From assembly GCA_963841705.1 (NCBI GenBank), contig CAWJDY010000009.1, positions 1 to 64,000 of the forward strand: DNA of 64,000 nucleotides, given 5' to 3'. Below are positions 1-8,700 of this stretch, piece after piece. The DNA is from VAZQ01 sp963841705. Lineage in GTDB: Bacteria; Pseudomonadota; Alphaproteobacteria; Rhizobiales; Xanthobacteraceae. Under the pieces are notes generated by a model. That model was given only the letters and a program-made list of their open reading frames with translations, made no database searches and was not told the origin of the DNA. Each line of letters begins with the position of its first letter. Position 1 is the stretch's first letter. The position numbers and the translations under genes are program-made.

Positions 1-870
1 GACCTCCTCCTCGCGGCCGATGAGATCGGTCAGACCCACCGCGTGGACCGCCTCGAAGCGGCTCTCGGAAGCCGACACGCCCTCGACCGCCCACGCCGCA
101 ACCGGCTCGGCAATACCCCTGACCTCGTGTCGGCCCAGGTCGCGCAGACGGAACAGATCGCCGAGCAGCCGGCGCGTCGAGGCGGCGACGACGATTGTCC
201 CTGGCTCGGCCAAGGCCTGAAGGCGGGCTGCTACGTTCGGCGTATCGCCGACCAAAGCGTGTTTTCGCAACGCACTCTTGCCGCTGAGATCGCCGACCAT
301 CACCAAACCGGTCGCGATGCCAATGCGGACCGCGAGCGGTTCCGCGGCCCGCGTCTCGAGCCGTGCAACGGCGGCAATGATGTCGAGCCCCGCCCGCACG
401 GTTCGCTCGGCATCATCTTCGTGCGCGCGCGGGTAGCCGAAATAGGCCAATATCCCGTCGCCCCGAAAATCCCCGATGAAGCCGTCATAAGCTAGCATGA
501 TGCGTGCGCAGGCCGCGTGATAGGCATCCAGCACCGCGTTCATGTCTTCTGGATCGAGTTGCGCCGATAGGGCAGTCGAGCCCACCAGATCGCAGATCAT
601 CACGGTGAGGTGACGGCGCTCGGCGGTATCGTTGGCCGTTCTGTCGGTGACCGGAAGAGCATCCGGACCTGGTGTTTTCGCGCTCGCCTCAGCGCGCAGA
701 GCGGCGATCGCGTCGAGTAGCTTACGGCGATGTCCGACAGCACCGACACCCAACTCCTTCAAGTCCTCCGCCGTCAAGCTCGGCAGGACCGAATCGTCAA
801 TCGCGTTCTGGCGGAATGCCGCCTCATACTGCTCAAGGCCAAGGCTCCGGAGCCAACCACTCAGATCCAT
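1..870 (-). CDS. SAM-domain class III adenylate/guanylate cyclase (partial, runs off left edge)
   Basis: The reading frame is open from an ATG at 870 to the first base of the window, giving 290 residues; the C-terminus lies outside. Residues 1-65 look like a SAM domain (starts MDLSGWLRSLGLEQYE). A class III cyclase homology domain follows. The two metal-binding aspartates are visible: D94 in MICDLVGSTALS and D138 in DFRGDGILAYFGYP. The part that is present ends DLIGREEEV, which in this family is the junction to a C-terminal AAA/TPR region, so the full protein is probably about 1000 residues. The family makes cAMP or cGMP from NTP. A cyclic-nucleotide-binding-domain gene lies 350 bp downstream on the same strand side. 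The nucleotide made cannot be told from what is visible. Confidence 0.9.
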   Translation of the reverse strand, partial: MDLSGWLRSLGLEQYEAAFRQNAIDDSVLPSLTAEDLKELGVGAVGHRRKLLDAIAALRAEASAKTPGPDALPVTDRTANDTAERRHLTVMICDLVGSTALSAQLDPEDMNAVLDAYHAACARIMLAYDGFIGDFRGDGILAYFGYPRAHEDDAERTVRAGLDIIAAVARLETRAAEPLAVRIGIATGLVMVGDLSGKSALRKHALVGDTPNVAARLQALAEPGTIVVAASTRRLLGDLFRLRDLGRHEVRGIAEPVAAWAVEGVSASESRFEAVHAVGLTDLIGREEEV

Positions 871-932
871 AACGGCACTCTAGCTCCACCAGTACGCAAG
901 CAGGTTTGTATCACAATTGTCCGCTCGATGGT

Positions 933-995
933 CCGCTTACCCTCCAAGACTCTCCGTGAAGGCAGACATACCCGCTCGGCAGCTCAGTGCCGATT
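933..995. repeat. Dispersed degenerate repeat, copy 1
   Basis: This stretch starts GCTTACCCTCCAAGACTCTC and resembles 11214-11276 (GCTTACCCTCCGATACTCTC), with the shared pieces CTCTCCGT and CCCGCTC in the same order. It looks like remnants of one dispersed rhizobial intergenic element. I judged the similarity by eye. Confidence 0.5.
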
Positions 996-1040
996 TTGTT
1001 GCAAAAGTCCCAAATTGCCCGGCGCTAATTTTCTTGCTGT
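995..1040. repeat. Dispersed repeat (AAAGTCCCAAATTGCCCGGC family), copy 1
   Basis: This copy matches 1709-1752 over about 43 bp with only a few differences. The shared core is AAAGTCCCAAATTGCCCGGC followed by a run ending ATTTTC(T/C)TGCT. A short inverted match (GACTTTTGCAACAATATC) lies at 1191-1208. The two copies and the inverted end flank the cyclic-nucleotide-binding gene. No transposase is visible. Confidence 0.7.
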
Positions 1041-1188
1041 AAAAAAATCGCCCGACGACTGCCGATCGATGTGGCCTCAATCACGTTACCGAGGTCGCCC
1101 GTGAGTTTATCGTCAGGCCATGAGGTCCACCACATCTTTACACGAAAGTGACGCCTACGGCCAAAAGAGTTTTTGATCAGCAGTGCAA

Positions 1189-1208
1189 AAAGACTTTTGC
1201 AACAATAT
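1189..1208. repeat. Inverted short copy of the repeat end
   Basis: The string GACTTTTGCAACAATATC here is the reverse complement of the left end of the repeat at 995 and 1709 (GATATTGTTGAAAAAGTC at the latter, one mismatch). It sits just downstream of the stop codon of the cyclic-nucleotide-binding gene. Confidence 0.6.
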
Positions 1209-1223
1209 CTGCCCAATCCGGAC

Positions 1224-1601
1224 TCACGAATCCGGCGCTTTAGCCCGCTCGTTCATCGCCCGGAGCCGCGCAGTCAGTACCCGCATCACGCGCAGAGCGA
1301 AGTATGGAGTTTGTTGCACCATGAATAGGAATCGGCGCTCGTCTATGGGAATGACAGTCGAGGGCGTGGTGGCGCGCACCGTTGCACTTCTCGGACCCCC
1401 ATCCACAACGGCCATTTCGCCGATAATACCTCCCGCCGAAACGGTTTCGTAAACATAGTTGCCGTCGAAAATCTGCAGATCGCCCGCCTTCACGACATAC
1501 ATGAGGCGCCCCGGCTCGCCTTTTTCGAACAAGACTTCACCCGGAGCCAAGGTGACGACCTCCGTCTCGTGTTCGAACAAGCCTGAGAAATCTTCGCTCA
1601 T
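1224..1601 (-). CDS. Cyclic nucleotide-binding domain protein (Crp/Fnr-type sensor without HTH)
   Basis: The protein is 125 residues from the ATG at 1601, which has GGAAA upstream; a GTG at 1628 is an alternative. It is a single cNMP-binding beta-roll. It carries the glycine turn GEVLFEKGEPGRLMYVVKAG and the phosphate-binding cassette GEMAVVDGGPRSATVRA, with the conserved Gly-Glu and Arg. No helix-turn-helix follows, so it is probably a sensor subunit or regulatory protein and not a transcription factor. A class III cyclase gene lies upstream on the same strand, so it could respond to that product. The link is inferred from proximity only. Confidence 0.85.
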   Translation of the reverse strand: MSEDFSGLFEHETEVVTLAPGEVLFEKGEPGRLMYVVKAGDLQIFDGNYVYETVSAGGIIGEMAVVDGGPRSATVRATTPSTVIPIDERRFLFMVQQTPYFALRVMRVLTARLRAMNERAKAPDS

Positions 1602-1628
1602 TTCTAGTTTCCAATCAGTGGCGGTCAC

Positions 1629-1884
1629 GCCATCTCGACGCGGCTTCCGCTATTCCTCCGTAAGCGGCGCTTGAGCGGACATGCCTGCGCGGCTCTTTCG
1701 TGTCGATATTGTTGAAAAAGTCCCAAATTGCCCGGCGCCAATTTTCCTGCTTCTCGCACATAAGCTCATGCGAATGTCCGCAGCCAACCGAAGCGGACAT
1801 AAGATATCTCATGTCACCCGTGGCGGCACGGTGCGATAGGCGCGTGGAAAGCTGAAGCACGCGAGTACCGCGGCGAACCAGTCC
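1629..1884. other. Intergenic stretch with repeat debris
   Basis: It holds the second copy of the AAAGTCCCAAATTGCCCGGC repeat and short GCGGACAT-containing fragments (AGCGGACATGCC and AGCGGACATAAG), which are common debris in Bradyrhizobium-type intergenic DNA. I see no convincing gene. Confidence 0.5.
1709..1752. repeat. Dispersed repeat (AAAGTCCCAAATTGCCCGGC family), copy 2
   Basis: This is the second direct copy of the element at 995-1040. It shares AAAGTCCCAAATTGCCCGGC and continues CGCCAATTTTCCTGCT against CGCTAATTTTCTTGCT in copy 1. Confidence 0.7.
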
Positions 1885-2193
1885 CTATCCGGACTTTTTA
1901 CGAACTTCGCTTACGATGGCCTTTGCCACCGCGCCTTCGATGCCGTTGTCGTAGAGATAACCAATTTCGCCGGTTCGTTCCGTGCCAGAGAGCCGGATGC
2001 TGTTATCCTCTCCTACAGAAAATCTGATTCGGAGGCGTCCTTGACCTCTGACCCAAGCCGTGATGATGGCGCTGTCTGCATGTGTCTGGATACTGGATTT
2101 CTCGACTTCACGGCGAAGCTCAAAACGCGCCTTGTTCGCTGCAAAAGTGAATACGCTTGCGATCTTGACCTGCCGTTCTTCATTACCGGACAT
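1885..2193 (-). CDS. Hypothetical protein, 102 aa
   Basis: The frame encodes a 102-residue protein starting MSGNEERQVKIASVFTFAAN. It has mixed alpha/beta character and no signal peptide or membrane segment. I do not recognise the family. Coding is supported by balanced amino-acid composition (many E, R, K, I and V, and no long low-complexity runs) compared with the overlapping frames. A longer frame on the same strand (2013-2333) is richer in Arg and Ser and looks spurious. The ribosome-binding site is weak. Confidence 0.5.
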   Translation of the reverse strand: MSGNEERQVKIASVFTFAANKARFELRREVEKSSIQTHADSAIITAWVRGQGRLRIRFSVGEDNSIRLSGTERTGEIGYLYDNGIEGAVAKAIVSEVRKKSG

Positions 2194-2366
2194 TGTGGCC
2201 GGCCTTGCTTGGTGCGCCCCACCGAGCCTCTAAGATGGCCGCTGCCCTTCCGTGCCCTACAGGATACCAGCTCTACCCGCGAAACGCACCAACGGCGGAC
2301 AATACCTATGTAGGTGTGTCGGGTGCATGACATTCACATGCGACCCCATGAGCGCTGGGGTGTACT

Positions 2367-2519
2367 ATGGACACGTCAGAACAGTTCCGGGGTTTTGCGG
2401 AGGAATGCGATCGTCTGGCGGAAGAAGTTGCCAGGACCGAGCAGCAGCGCAGTGCCCTGAAGGAGATAGCCGCGGCGTGGAGGAAGGTCGCCGAAGAGTA
2501 CGACCGAGACAACTTCTAA
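2367..2519 (+). CDS. Small conserved rhizobial protein (FAEECDRLAEE family), 50 aa
   Basis: This is a 50-residue helical protein starting MDTSEQFRGFAEECDRLAEE and ending VAEEYDRDNF. It matches the pattern of very common short Bradyrhizobium proteins of the form Q(F/Y)R.FAEEC.RLA......H...L..MA.AWR.LAEE. No function is known to me. It is strongly charged, predicted fully helical, and without signal or membrane segments. It faces the 3' end of the broken substrate-binding protein gene. I recall the family pattern from general knowledge and have not searched it. Confidence 0.65.
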   Translation: MDTSEQFRGFAEECDRLAEEVARTEQQRSALKEIAAAWRKVAEEYDRDNF

Positions 2520-2534
2520 CCGGGCTCGGGGACT

Positions 2535-3042
2535 TCATCTTCCTGCGGTTCTGCTGCTGGCCGCCGGAACCATCTCATGCAGCAGCTGCAACCACTTCGA
2601 CCCGACCTCCAAAGTCAGCGTGGTTGTTCCGGTGAGGTTGCCGCCGGGCCGGTTCAGGCTGGCGACGAGTCCAAGTGCAACTGGGTCGCCCGCTGTTAAG
2701 AAAACGATCGGAATGGTCGAGGTCGCCGCCTTTAGCGCCAGGACCGAAGGGGTATCCCCCGCGACAATCACGACTAGCTTGCGACGAACCAAATCGGTTG
2801 CCAACGACGGCAACAGATCGTTTTGGCTCTCTGCCCAGCGGTATTCGATCGCCACGTTCTCGCTTTCAATATAGCCGGTGTCCTTGAGGCCTTGGCGAAA
2901 TGCGCGCAGGCGGTTCACGTTCGTATCAGGCGATGTAACGTTGAGAAGCCCGATCACCGGCATCGCTGGCTGTTGCGCCCGCGCTGCAAGCGGCCACGCG
3001 ACCGCCGAGCCGCCGAGCAGCGTGATGATGTCGACGCCTCAT
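2535..3042 (-). pseudogene. Broken ABC substrate-binding protein (PF04392-type), frameshifted 5' and truncated 3'
   Basis: An ATG at 3042 overlaps the stop of the upstream gene (ATGA), as in the tandem pair upstream. Read from that ATG, the frame goes wrong after MRRRH. A one- or two-base shift near 3028 restores ITLLGGSAVAWPLAARAQQ and then MPVIGLLNVTSPDTN. The body matches this binding-protein family through NRPGGNLTG and LLHEMVPAA. It then stops after SSRTAGR, about 150 residues short of the usual 320-330. Both the signal peptide and the C-terminal lobe are therefore damaged, and it is unlikely to be functional. It is the third member of a minus-strand tandem. Confidence 0.85.
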
Positions 3043-4025
3043 TCAATTACCTCGTCGGCGCGGGCGAGAACCTGCGCCGGGATGTCAATGCCGAGCGTCT
3101 TCGCCGTCTTGAGGTTGATCACAAGCTCGTACTTGGTGGGCGCCTGCACCGGCAGGTCGGCAGGCTTTTCGCCCTTCAGGATACGATCGACATAACCGGC
3201 TGCGCCCCGGTACTGATCGACCAGATCATACCCATAGGAAATCAGGCCACCAACGGCGACATAGCCGCGTCGATAGTAGACCGCAGGCAATTTGTGCTGG
3301 GCCGCAAGCGCGATGATCAGCTTGGCGTGAACCGCCGTCAACGCGCTAGCCGTCACGATCAGACCGCCGTTGGGCATGCGCGCAAAGTCCGCGATGTCGC
3401 TCTCGATCTCGCCGGCATCGCGCACGTCGATCGCGCTAACCTCCACCCTGACCGACGGCGTCGCCACGGACTGGATTACGGCGAATTGGCCGATGCCTGA
3501 CGTTATGGCGGCATCTCGAAGGACGGCCACTCGCGTGACGTTCGGAGCGATCTCCCTGAGCAGTTCCATCCATTTCCCGCTCAAGGTGTATTCGAACTGG
3601 ATAAAGCCGGTAGCGTTGCCGCCCGGCCGCGCCATACTCTTGACGAAGCCGGCACCAACAGGGTCGGCGACATTATTGAACACAATCGGTATGGTGCGCG
3701 TGGCCTGCAGCAACGTCCCCATTGCCGCCGTGCCGGATGCAAGGATGACGTCCGGCGCCAGCGTCACCAACTCGCTCGCGAGTCTGCGAATCTCGCGGGC
3801 ATCGCCTTCTGCCCACCGGGTGTCGATCCGCACGTTCCGGCCGTCGATCCAACCTAATTGTTGCAGCACTTTCTGGAATACCGCGAGGCCCGCCTGCTGT
3901 TCCGAATCGGTCACGCCCATGAGCACGCCGATGCGCCGCATGCGCTCGCCTTGCTGCGCGCGCGCCGCGAGCGGCCATACGGCCGCCCCGCCGCCGAGGA
4001 GCGATATGAACTCGCGGCGCTTCAC
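3039..4025 (-). CDS. ABC transporter substrate-binding protein (PF04392 family)
   Basis: The protein is 328 residues and starts at a GTG (4025) that overlaps the upstream stop as GTGA, so it is probably translationally coupled. The signal peptide MKRREFISLLGGGAAVWPLA ends in ARAQQ, with a twin-arginine-like start typical of this family. Family landmarks are present: RWAEGD near residue 70, PIVFNNVADPVGAGFV, ARPGGNATG, GGLISYG, PADLPVQAPTKYELVINLKT and the C-terminal RADEVIE. It is a periplasmic type I binding protein with unknown ligand. No permease or ATPase gene of the cognate type is nearby, so it is an orphan receptor. Confidence 0.93.
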   Translation of the reverse strand: MKRREFISLLGGGAAVWPLAARAQQGERMRRIGVLMGVTDSEQQAGLAVFQKVLQQLGWIDGRNVRIDTRWAEGDAREIRRLASELVTLAPDVILASGTAAMGTLLQATRTIPIVFNNVADPVGAGFVKSMARPGGNATGFIQFEYTLSGKWMELLREIAPNVTRVAVLRDAAITSGIGQFAVIQSVATPSVRVEVSAIDVRDAGEIESDIADFARMPNGGLIVTASALTAVHAKLIIALAAQHKLPAVYYRRGYVAVGGLISYGYDLVDQYRGAAGYVDRILKGEKPADLPVQAPTKYELVINLKTAKTLGIDIPAQVLARADEVIE

Positions 4026-5002
4026 TCGATCACCTCGTCGGCAATGGCAAGCAACCCAGGTGGAATTGTCAGACCAAGCGATCTGGCAACCTTGAGGTTG
4101 ATCAGTAGCTCGAACTTGGCTGATTGCACCACCGGCAGCTCGGCCGGTCGCGCGCCGCCCAAAATTTTGCCGCTGTAGACGCCGGCCTGGCGATATGCGT
4201 CGGTAAAGCTCGTCCCGTAGCTCATCAGTCCACCGGCAGCCATGAATTCGCGCTGGCCGTAGATCGTCGGCAGTGCATCGCGTGCCGCGAGTCCAACAAT
4301 CTGGTCGCGCCGGACGGTAAAGAACGTGCTCGGACCGACCATCATTGCACTGGCGCGAACCTCCTTCGCCGTGTCGAAAGCTGCGTCGATCTCGCGTTCG
4401 GTGTTTGCGCGCAGGACATGGATTTGCTGTCCGACGGCACGCGCTGCCTCTTGCACGTCGTTCAATTGGGTATCGAACGTCGCCCAGCTCGGATTGAGCA
4501 GCACGGCGATTAGCGTGGCCGCTGGAACGATTTCGCGCAGCAGCCCGAGCCGCTTCGCGCCGAGTACGTCGATCAACAAGGCGACGCCAGTGACATTACC
4601 ACCGGGCCGGTTGTAACTCGCCACGAGACCCAATTTGACGGGGTCCTCGCCGCTGGTGAAAACGACCGGGATGGTTGTCGTGGCCGCCTTCGCCGCCAGC
4701 GCGGCCGGGGGGCTGCCGGCACAAATCACCGCGACCTGAGCGCGCACGAGCTCGCTTGCGAACGCCGGCAATCGATCCACTTGACCTTCCGCCCAGCGGT
4801 ATTCGATGCCGACATTGCGGTGCTCGACGTAACCGGCCTCTCCCAGTCCTTGGCGGAACGCGGAAACGACAGGTCCGAATGCCCCGGGCGATCCGCTATT
4901 GAGGAACCCGATCACAGGCAGCTTCGCCTGCTGCGTGCGCGCCGCCAGCGGCCAGGCGGCCGCCGCGCCGCCGAGCAGCGTGATGAATTTGCGCCGGCTC
5001 AT
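4022..5002 (-). CDS. ABC transporter substrate-binding protein (PF04392 family), first of tandem
   Basis: I place the start at the ATG at 5002 because GAGGAGAG lies 6-12 bases upstream; a TTG at 5017 would add five residues. The 326-residue protein opens with MSRRKFITLLGGAAAAWPLA and a cleavage region ARTQQA. It continues with RWAEGQVDRLPAFASELV, VVFTSGEDPVKLGLV, NRPGGNVTG, GGLMSYG and the C-terminal IADEVIE. It is paralogous to the downstream gene but diverged, so the duplication is not recent. The two intact genes and the broken third are joined by 4-bp overlaps. A 23-bp element lies 59 bp upstream (5061-5083). Confidence 0.93.
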   Translation of the reverse strand: MSRRKFITLLGGAAAAWPLAARTQQAKLPVIGFLNSGSPGAFGPVVSAFRQGLGEAGYVEHRNVGIEYRWAEGQVDRLPAFASELVRAQVAVICAGSPPAALAAKAATTTIPVVFTSGEDPVKLGLVASYNRPGGNVTGVALLIDVLGAKRLGLLREIVPAATLIAVLLNPSWATFDTQLNDVQEAARAVGQQIHVLRANTEREIDAAFDTAKEVRASAMMVGPSTFFTVRRDQIVGLAARDALPTIYGQREFMAAGGLMSYGTSFTDAYRQAGVYSGKILGGARPAELPVVQSAKFELLINLKVARSLGLTIPPGLLAIADEVIE

Positions 5003-5060
5003 GCGTGCTCTCCTCAATCCGAGGATTGCAATCCTACCACGCCATTGTAGGAAATGCCGC

Positions 5061-5083
5061 GTTGTGCATCACAGCAAATTTGG
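5061..5083 (-). promoter_or_regulatory. Conserved upstream element shared by two binding-protein genes
   Basis: The 23-bp plus-strand string begins GTTGTGCATCACAGC and ends AAATTTGG. It occurs identically at 12345-12367. In both places it lies 59-60 bp upstream of the start codon of a PF04392-type binding protein in the same orientation, while the DNA between element and gene differs. Such spacing conservation suggests a promoter, operator or leader, although a shared duplication remnant is possible. I cannot assign a factor. Confidence 0.45.
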
Positions 5084-5173
5084 CGGCCAATCAGTTGGGT
5101 CAACTTCGAATGGTTGCGCACAGACGGCTCCTCACCCGATTTTTTTGCAACCAGGAGCCGACATTGCCAGTCT

Positions 5174-5563
5174 TCAAATATGGATCACCTCACGGCCATG
5201 CTGATGAGGTTTCAGTGCATCAATTTTTCCGAGCAGGCGAGGCATGTCCACCGGTTTGGTGTCGAAGTCATCGCAGCCTGCGGCGATCGCCTTTTCCCTG
5301 TCGCTCGCCATAGCGTTCGCCGTGAGGGCAATAACGGGAATACCCTTTGTGGTCGGATCGGCCTTGAGCCGTCGCGTCGCCTCTTCTCCGTTGATATCGG
5401 GCAGTGTGAGGTCCATGAGAATGAGATCAGGCTGCTCAGAGATCGCCATGGCAACCCCCTCCGTGCCGTGGGTGGCGATTATGACGGTGAACCCCGCCCG
5501 CGAAAGCCGGTTCTTCAGCATGTAGACGTTATCTTCGTTGTCCTCTACGTAAAGAATCTTCAT
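5174..5563 (-). CDS. Single-domain response regulator (DivK/CheY-like)
   Basis: I place the start at the ATG at 5563 (MKILYVEDNEDNVYMLKNRL), preceded by GAGGGG; a GTG at 5593 would add ten residues. The 129-residue protein is one receiver domain. The acidic pair is E7-D8, the phosphoacceptor is D51 in LILMDLTLPDING, the conserved Thr lies in VIALTANAM, and the Lys is in DTKPVD. No output domain follows, so it acts by phosphotransfer or protein contact. It lies 157 bp downstream of the hybrid kinase gene on the same strand and is probably a partner of that kinase. A DivK-type name is not justified by context alone. Confidence 0.92.
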   Translation of the reverse strand: MKILYVEDNEDNVYMLKNRLSRAGFTVIIATHGTEGVAMAISEQPDLILMDLTLPDINGEEATRRLKADPTTKGIPVIALTANAMASDREKAIAAGCDDFDTKPVDMPRLLGKIDALKPHQHGREVIHI

Positions 5564-5720
5564 ACGCCCCTCGTGGTTTGTCGTTTGACGCACTTGCTGA
5601 TCTCGCGGCTGAACTGCCGCAACGGTAAGGTGACCAGGCGGAAAACAGGCTACCAGCTAGGCGCAAAACTTCTGTGTGAAGCAGTTCACACAGTGTCGCG
5701 ACCCCACAGGTTGGAAATCT

Positions 5721-8700
5721 TCAAGTGATCCTCGGCGTCTGCCGTTTGATGCATTTACCAATCTCGCGGCTGAGTTGACGAAGCATTTCGTCGCGGTTGC
5801 TCTTTTGAATTATTCGCTCAACGCCGCCATTGAGGCGATTGCGGTCCTCTTCCGTCAGGTCCTTCGCGGTGATGATCACCACCGGGACATCCTGCCACTC
5901 CGGGCGTAAGCGCAGTTCGTCTAGGAATTCGAACCCGTCCATCTTCGGCATCATCAGGTCGAGAATGATCACGTCGGGCCGCCCAGCGGCAAGCACCCCA
6001 ACGGCAACCTCGCCATTCTCCGCCTCGGTCACCCGCCACCCGATCGGCTCCAGCGCTTGGCGCACCCCGCGGCGGACCAGCTCGTCGTCATCGACCAGAA
6101 GGGCGTGTCCCGCGGTCGAGCCGCAGATACCGGTCAGCGTCTCGATAAGTTTGGTGCGATCCACGGGCTTTACCAGATAGTCCGCCGCCCCCAACGCATA
6201 GCCGCGGTTCTTCTGGTCGACGATGGACATCAGCACGACCGGAGTGCTTGCCAGCGCGGGATCGCCTTTGATGGCGGCAAGCACCGTCCAGCCATCGAGA
6301 TCAGGCATCATGATGTCGAGGGTCACGGCTGCAGGCCGCAATTCCCGCACCAGCCGCAGCCCTTCCTGGCCACCGCCCGCCGTGACCACTCCAAAGCCTG
6401 CCCGTTCCAGATGCCGCTCCACAAGCTCGCGCACCGTCGCATCGTCGTCCACGACCAGGATCAGCGGCTCTTCCACGCCCTCGGCCATCGGAGGAGCGGG
6501 CTGAGTACGCGCCCCCCGACGCGCCTCGGTCACGAGCCCTGCATCGCTCTGTGCCATTCGCGGCAGGCGGACGGTGAAGGTCGAGCCCTTTCCTGGCTCG
6601 CTTGCAACGGTAATGTCGCCGCCCATCATCTGGCAGAAGCGTTTGCTGATCGCGAGGCCAAGGCCGGTGCCGCCGTATTTGCGGGTGGTGGACGCATCGG
6701 CCTGCGAGAACTCCTGGAACAGCTTGCCCATCTGCTCCGCCGTCATGCCGATCCCGGTGTCGGCGACCGCGATGGTGAGCCAGTCGCGGCCGTCCTCTTC
6801 CCCTTGCCGCGCGTCGATGGTGATGCTGCCGTGCTCGGTGAACTTGTTGGCGTTGCTCAACAGGTTCAAGAGTGCCTGTCGCAGCCGCATCTGGTCGGCA
6901 TGCATCGTCCCTATTGCAGCGTCGCAATGGACCGCGACCTGGTTCCCGTTCTTCGCCGCAAGCGGCTCGATCGTCTTGATGACACCGTCGATCAGCGGCA
7001 CAAGAGCAAAGGATTCGAGATGAAGCTCCATCCGCCCGGCCTCGATCTTCGAGAGGTCGAGGATATCGTTGATCAATGCGAGAAGATGCCGCGCCGCACC
7101 GAGCACCCGGTCGAGCGGCTCGGTGTCCTGCTTCAATGCCTCCGCATCCTCCCGCAGCATCTCGCTCACTCCGATAATGGCGTTGAGTGGCGTGCGCAGC
7201 TCGTGGCTCATGTTGGCGAGGAACTGCGACTTGTGCTGGCTCGCCTCCGCGAGCTGGCGGCTCTTGTCCTGGATTTCGTCGAACAAACGCACGTTCTCGA
7301 TCGCGATCACAGCTTGGTCGGCGAAGGTGGCGGCCAGATCGATCTGCTTATCGGAAAAGGGCTGGACTGTATTGCGCAGCAACGTCATCACGCCAATCGG
7401 CATCCCATCGCGTAGGAGCGGCACGCCTAGCATCGTACGAGTGCCGGCTCTAGTTACGGCTTCACGCATCATGTATTCGGCATCGGCCAGCACATCGTCG
7501 ATATGAACCGGTTTGCCCTCAAGCAAAACTCGACCAGTCAACGATCCCCGCCCCGATGCCATTGGCACAGCCTCAATGTATTGCTGGAAACCTGGCGGGA
7601 ATCCGTGGGTGGCTAACATATGGTAATTCATATCTTTCTGGCGAGTGATCGCCGTCATGTGGGCGTCACACAGGCGGGCAGCTGACTCGACGAGGGTATT
7701 GAGTACGGCTTTCAAATCGAAAGTCGAGCGGCTGATGACCTTGAGCACGTCAGCAGTGGCGGTCTGTTGCTGCAGCGATTCGCGCAGCTCATTAAGCAGG
7801 CGCGTGTTCTCGATGGCGATGACGGCCTGCGCGGCAAAATTCTGCACCAGTTTGATCTGCTTCTCGCTGAATGGACGCACTTGCTGGCGGTAGATACTGA
7901 TCGCGCCGATTAATTTATCCTCATTTAGCATCGGCACCGAGAGGATTGTTCGATAGCCACCAAGTTCCGCGCCGGCAACTACAAATGGATCGCGCTGCAC
8001 GTAGGATTCGCGTTTCGTACTATCGAGGACGTGAGCGACTTGTTTTGTGCGGGCCGCGCGGCCCAGACTGCTATCGGGGGGTGGACGAAGTGGCGCACGT
8101 TTGCGATCTTCGATGAACGCCGGTGGCGCGTTGTGAAACGCCGTGGCATGAAATGCATCTCCATTATACAAGTAGAGCGTGCCGAACTTGGCTCCGCAGA
8201 TGCGGGTCGCGTTCTCCAGCATGGCCTGGAAAACGGGCTCCAGGTTGCCCGGCGAGCTCGAGATTACCTGCAGTAGCTCGGCCGTTGCGGTCTGCTGTTT
8301 CAACGATTCACTCAGATCGTCGGTGCGCTGCCGCAGCTCGTTGAGCAGGCGGGTGTTCTCGACGGCGATGACGGCCTGCGCCGCGAAATTCGTGACCAGC
8401 TCGATCTGCTTATCGGTGAATGGACGAACCTCCTGGCGGTAAATGAGAATAGCGCCAATCAGTTCGTCTTCCTTGAGCATCGGCACGCCGAGCAACGTCC
8501 GAACGCCACCGCGTTCGACAGCTGCGACGACAACGGCATCGCGCTCGGCATAGCCTCGTGACGCCGCTAGGTCGGCGATATGGACCATCTGCTTGGTCCT
8601 GGCGATGCGCGCAACGACGGTCTCAGGTCCTGGCCGCTTATATCCGCGCTGCTGCAGGTATTCGGTATATGCCGGCGCCGCACCGTGCACTGCTGCAATC

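Larger units (their letters stand above)
871..1223. other. Intergenic stretch with repeat debris
   Basis: I see no gene here. The stretch holds part of a degenerate repeat (933-995) that recurs near 11214, one copy of a repeat containing GTCCCAAATTGCCCGGCGC (995-1040), and a short inverted match to its end near 1189-1206. Short reading frames here have no recognisable protein features. Confidence 0.6.
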
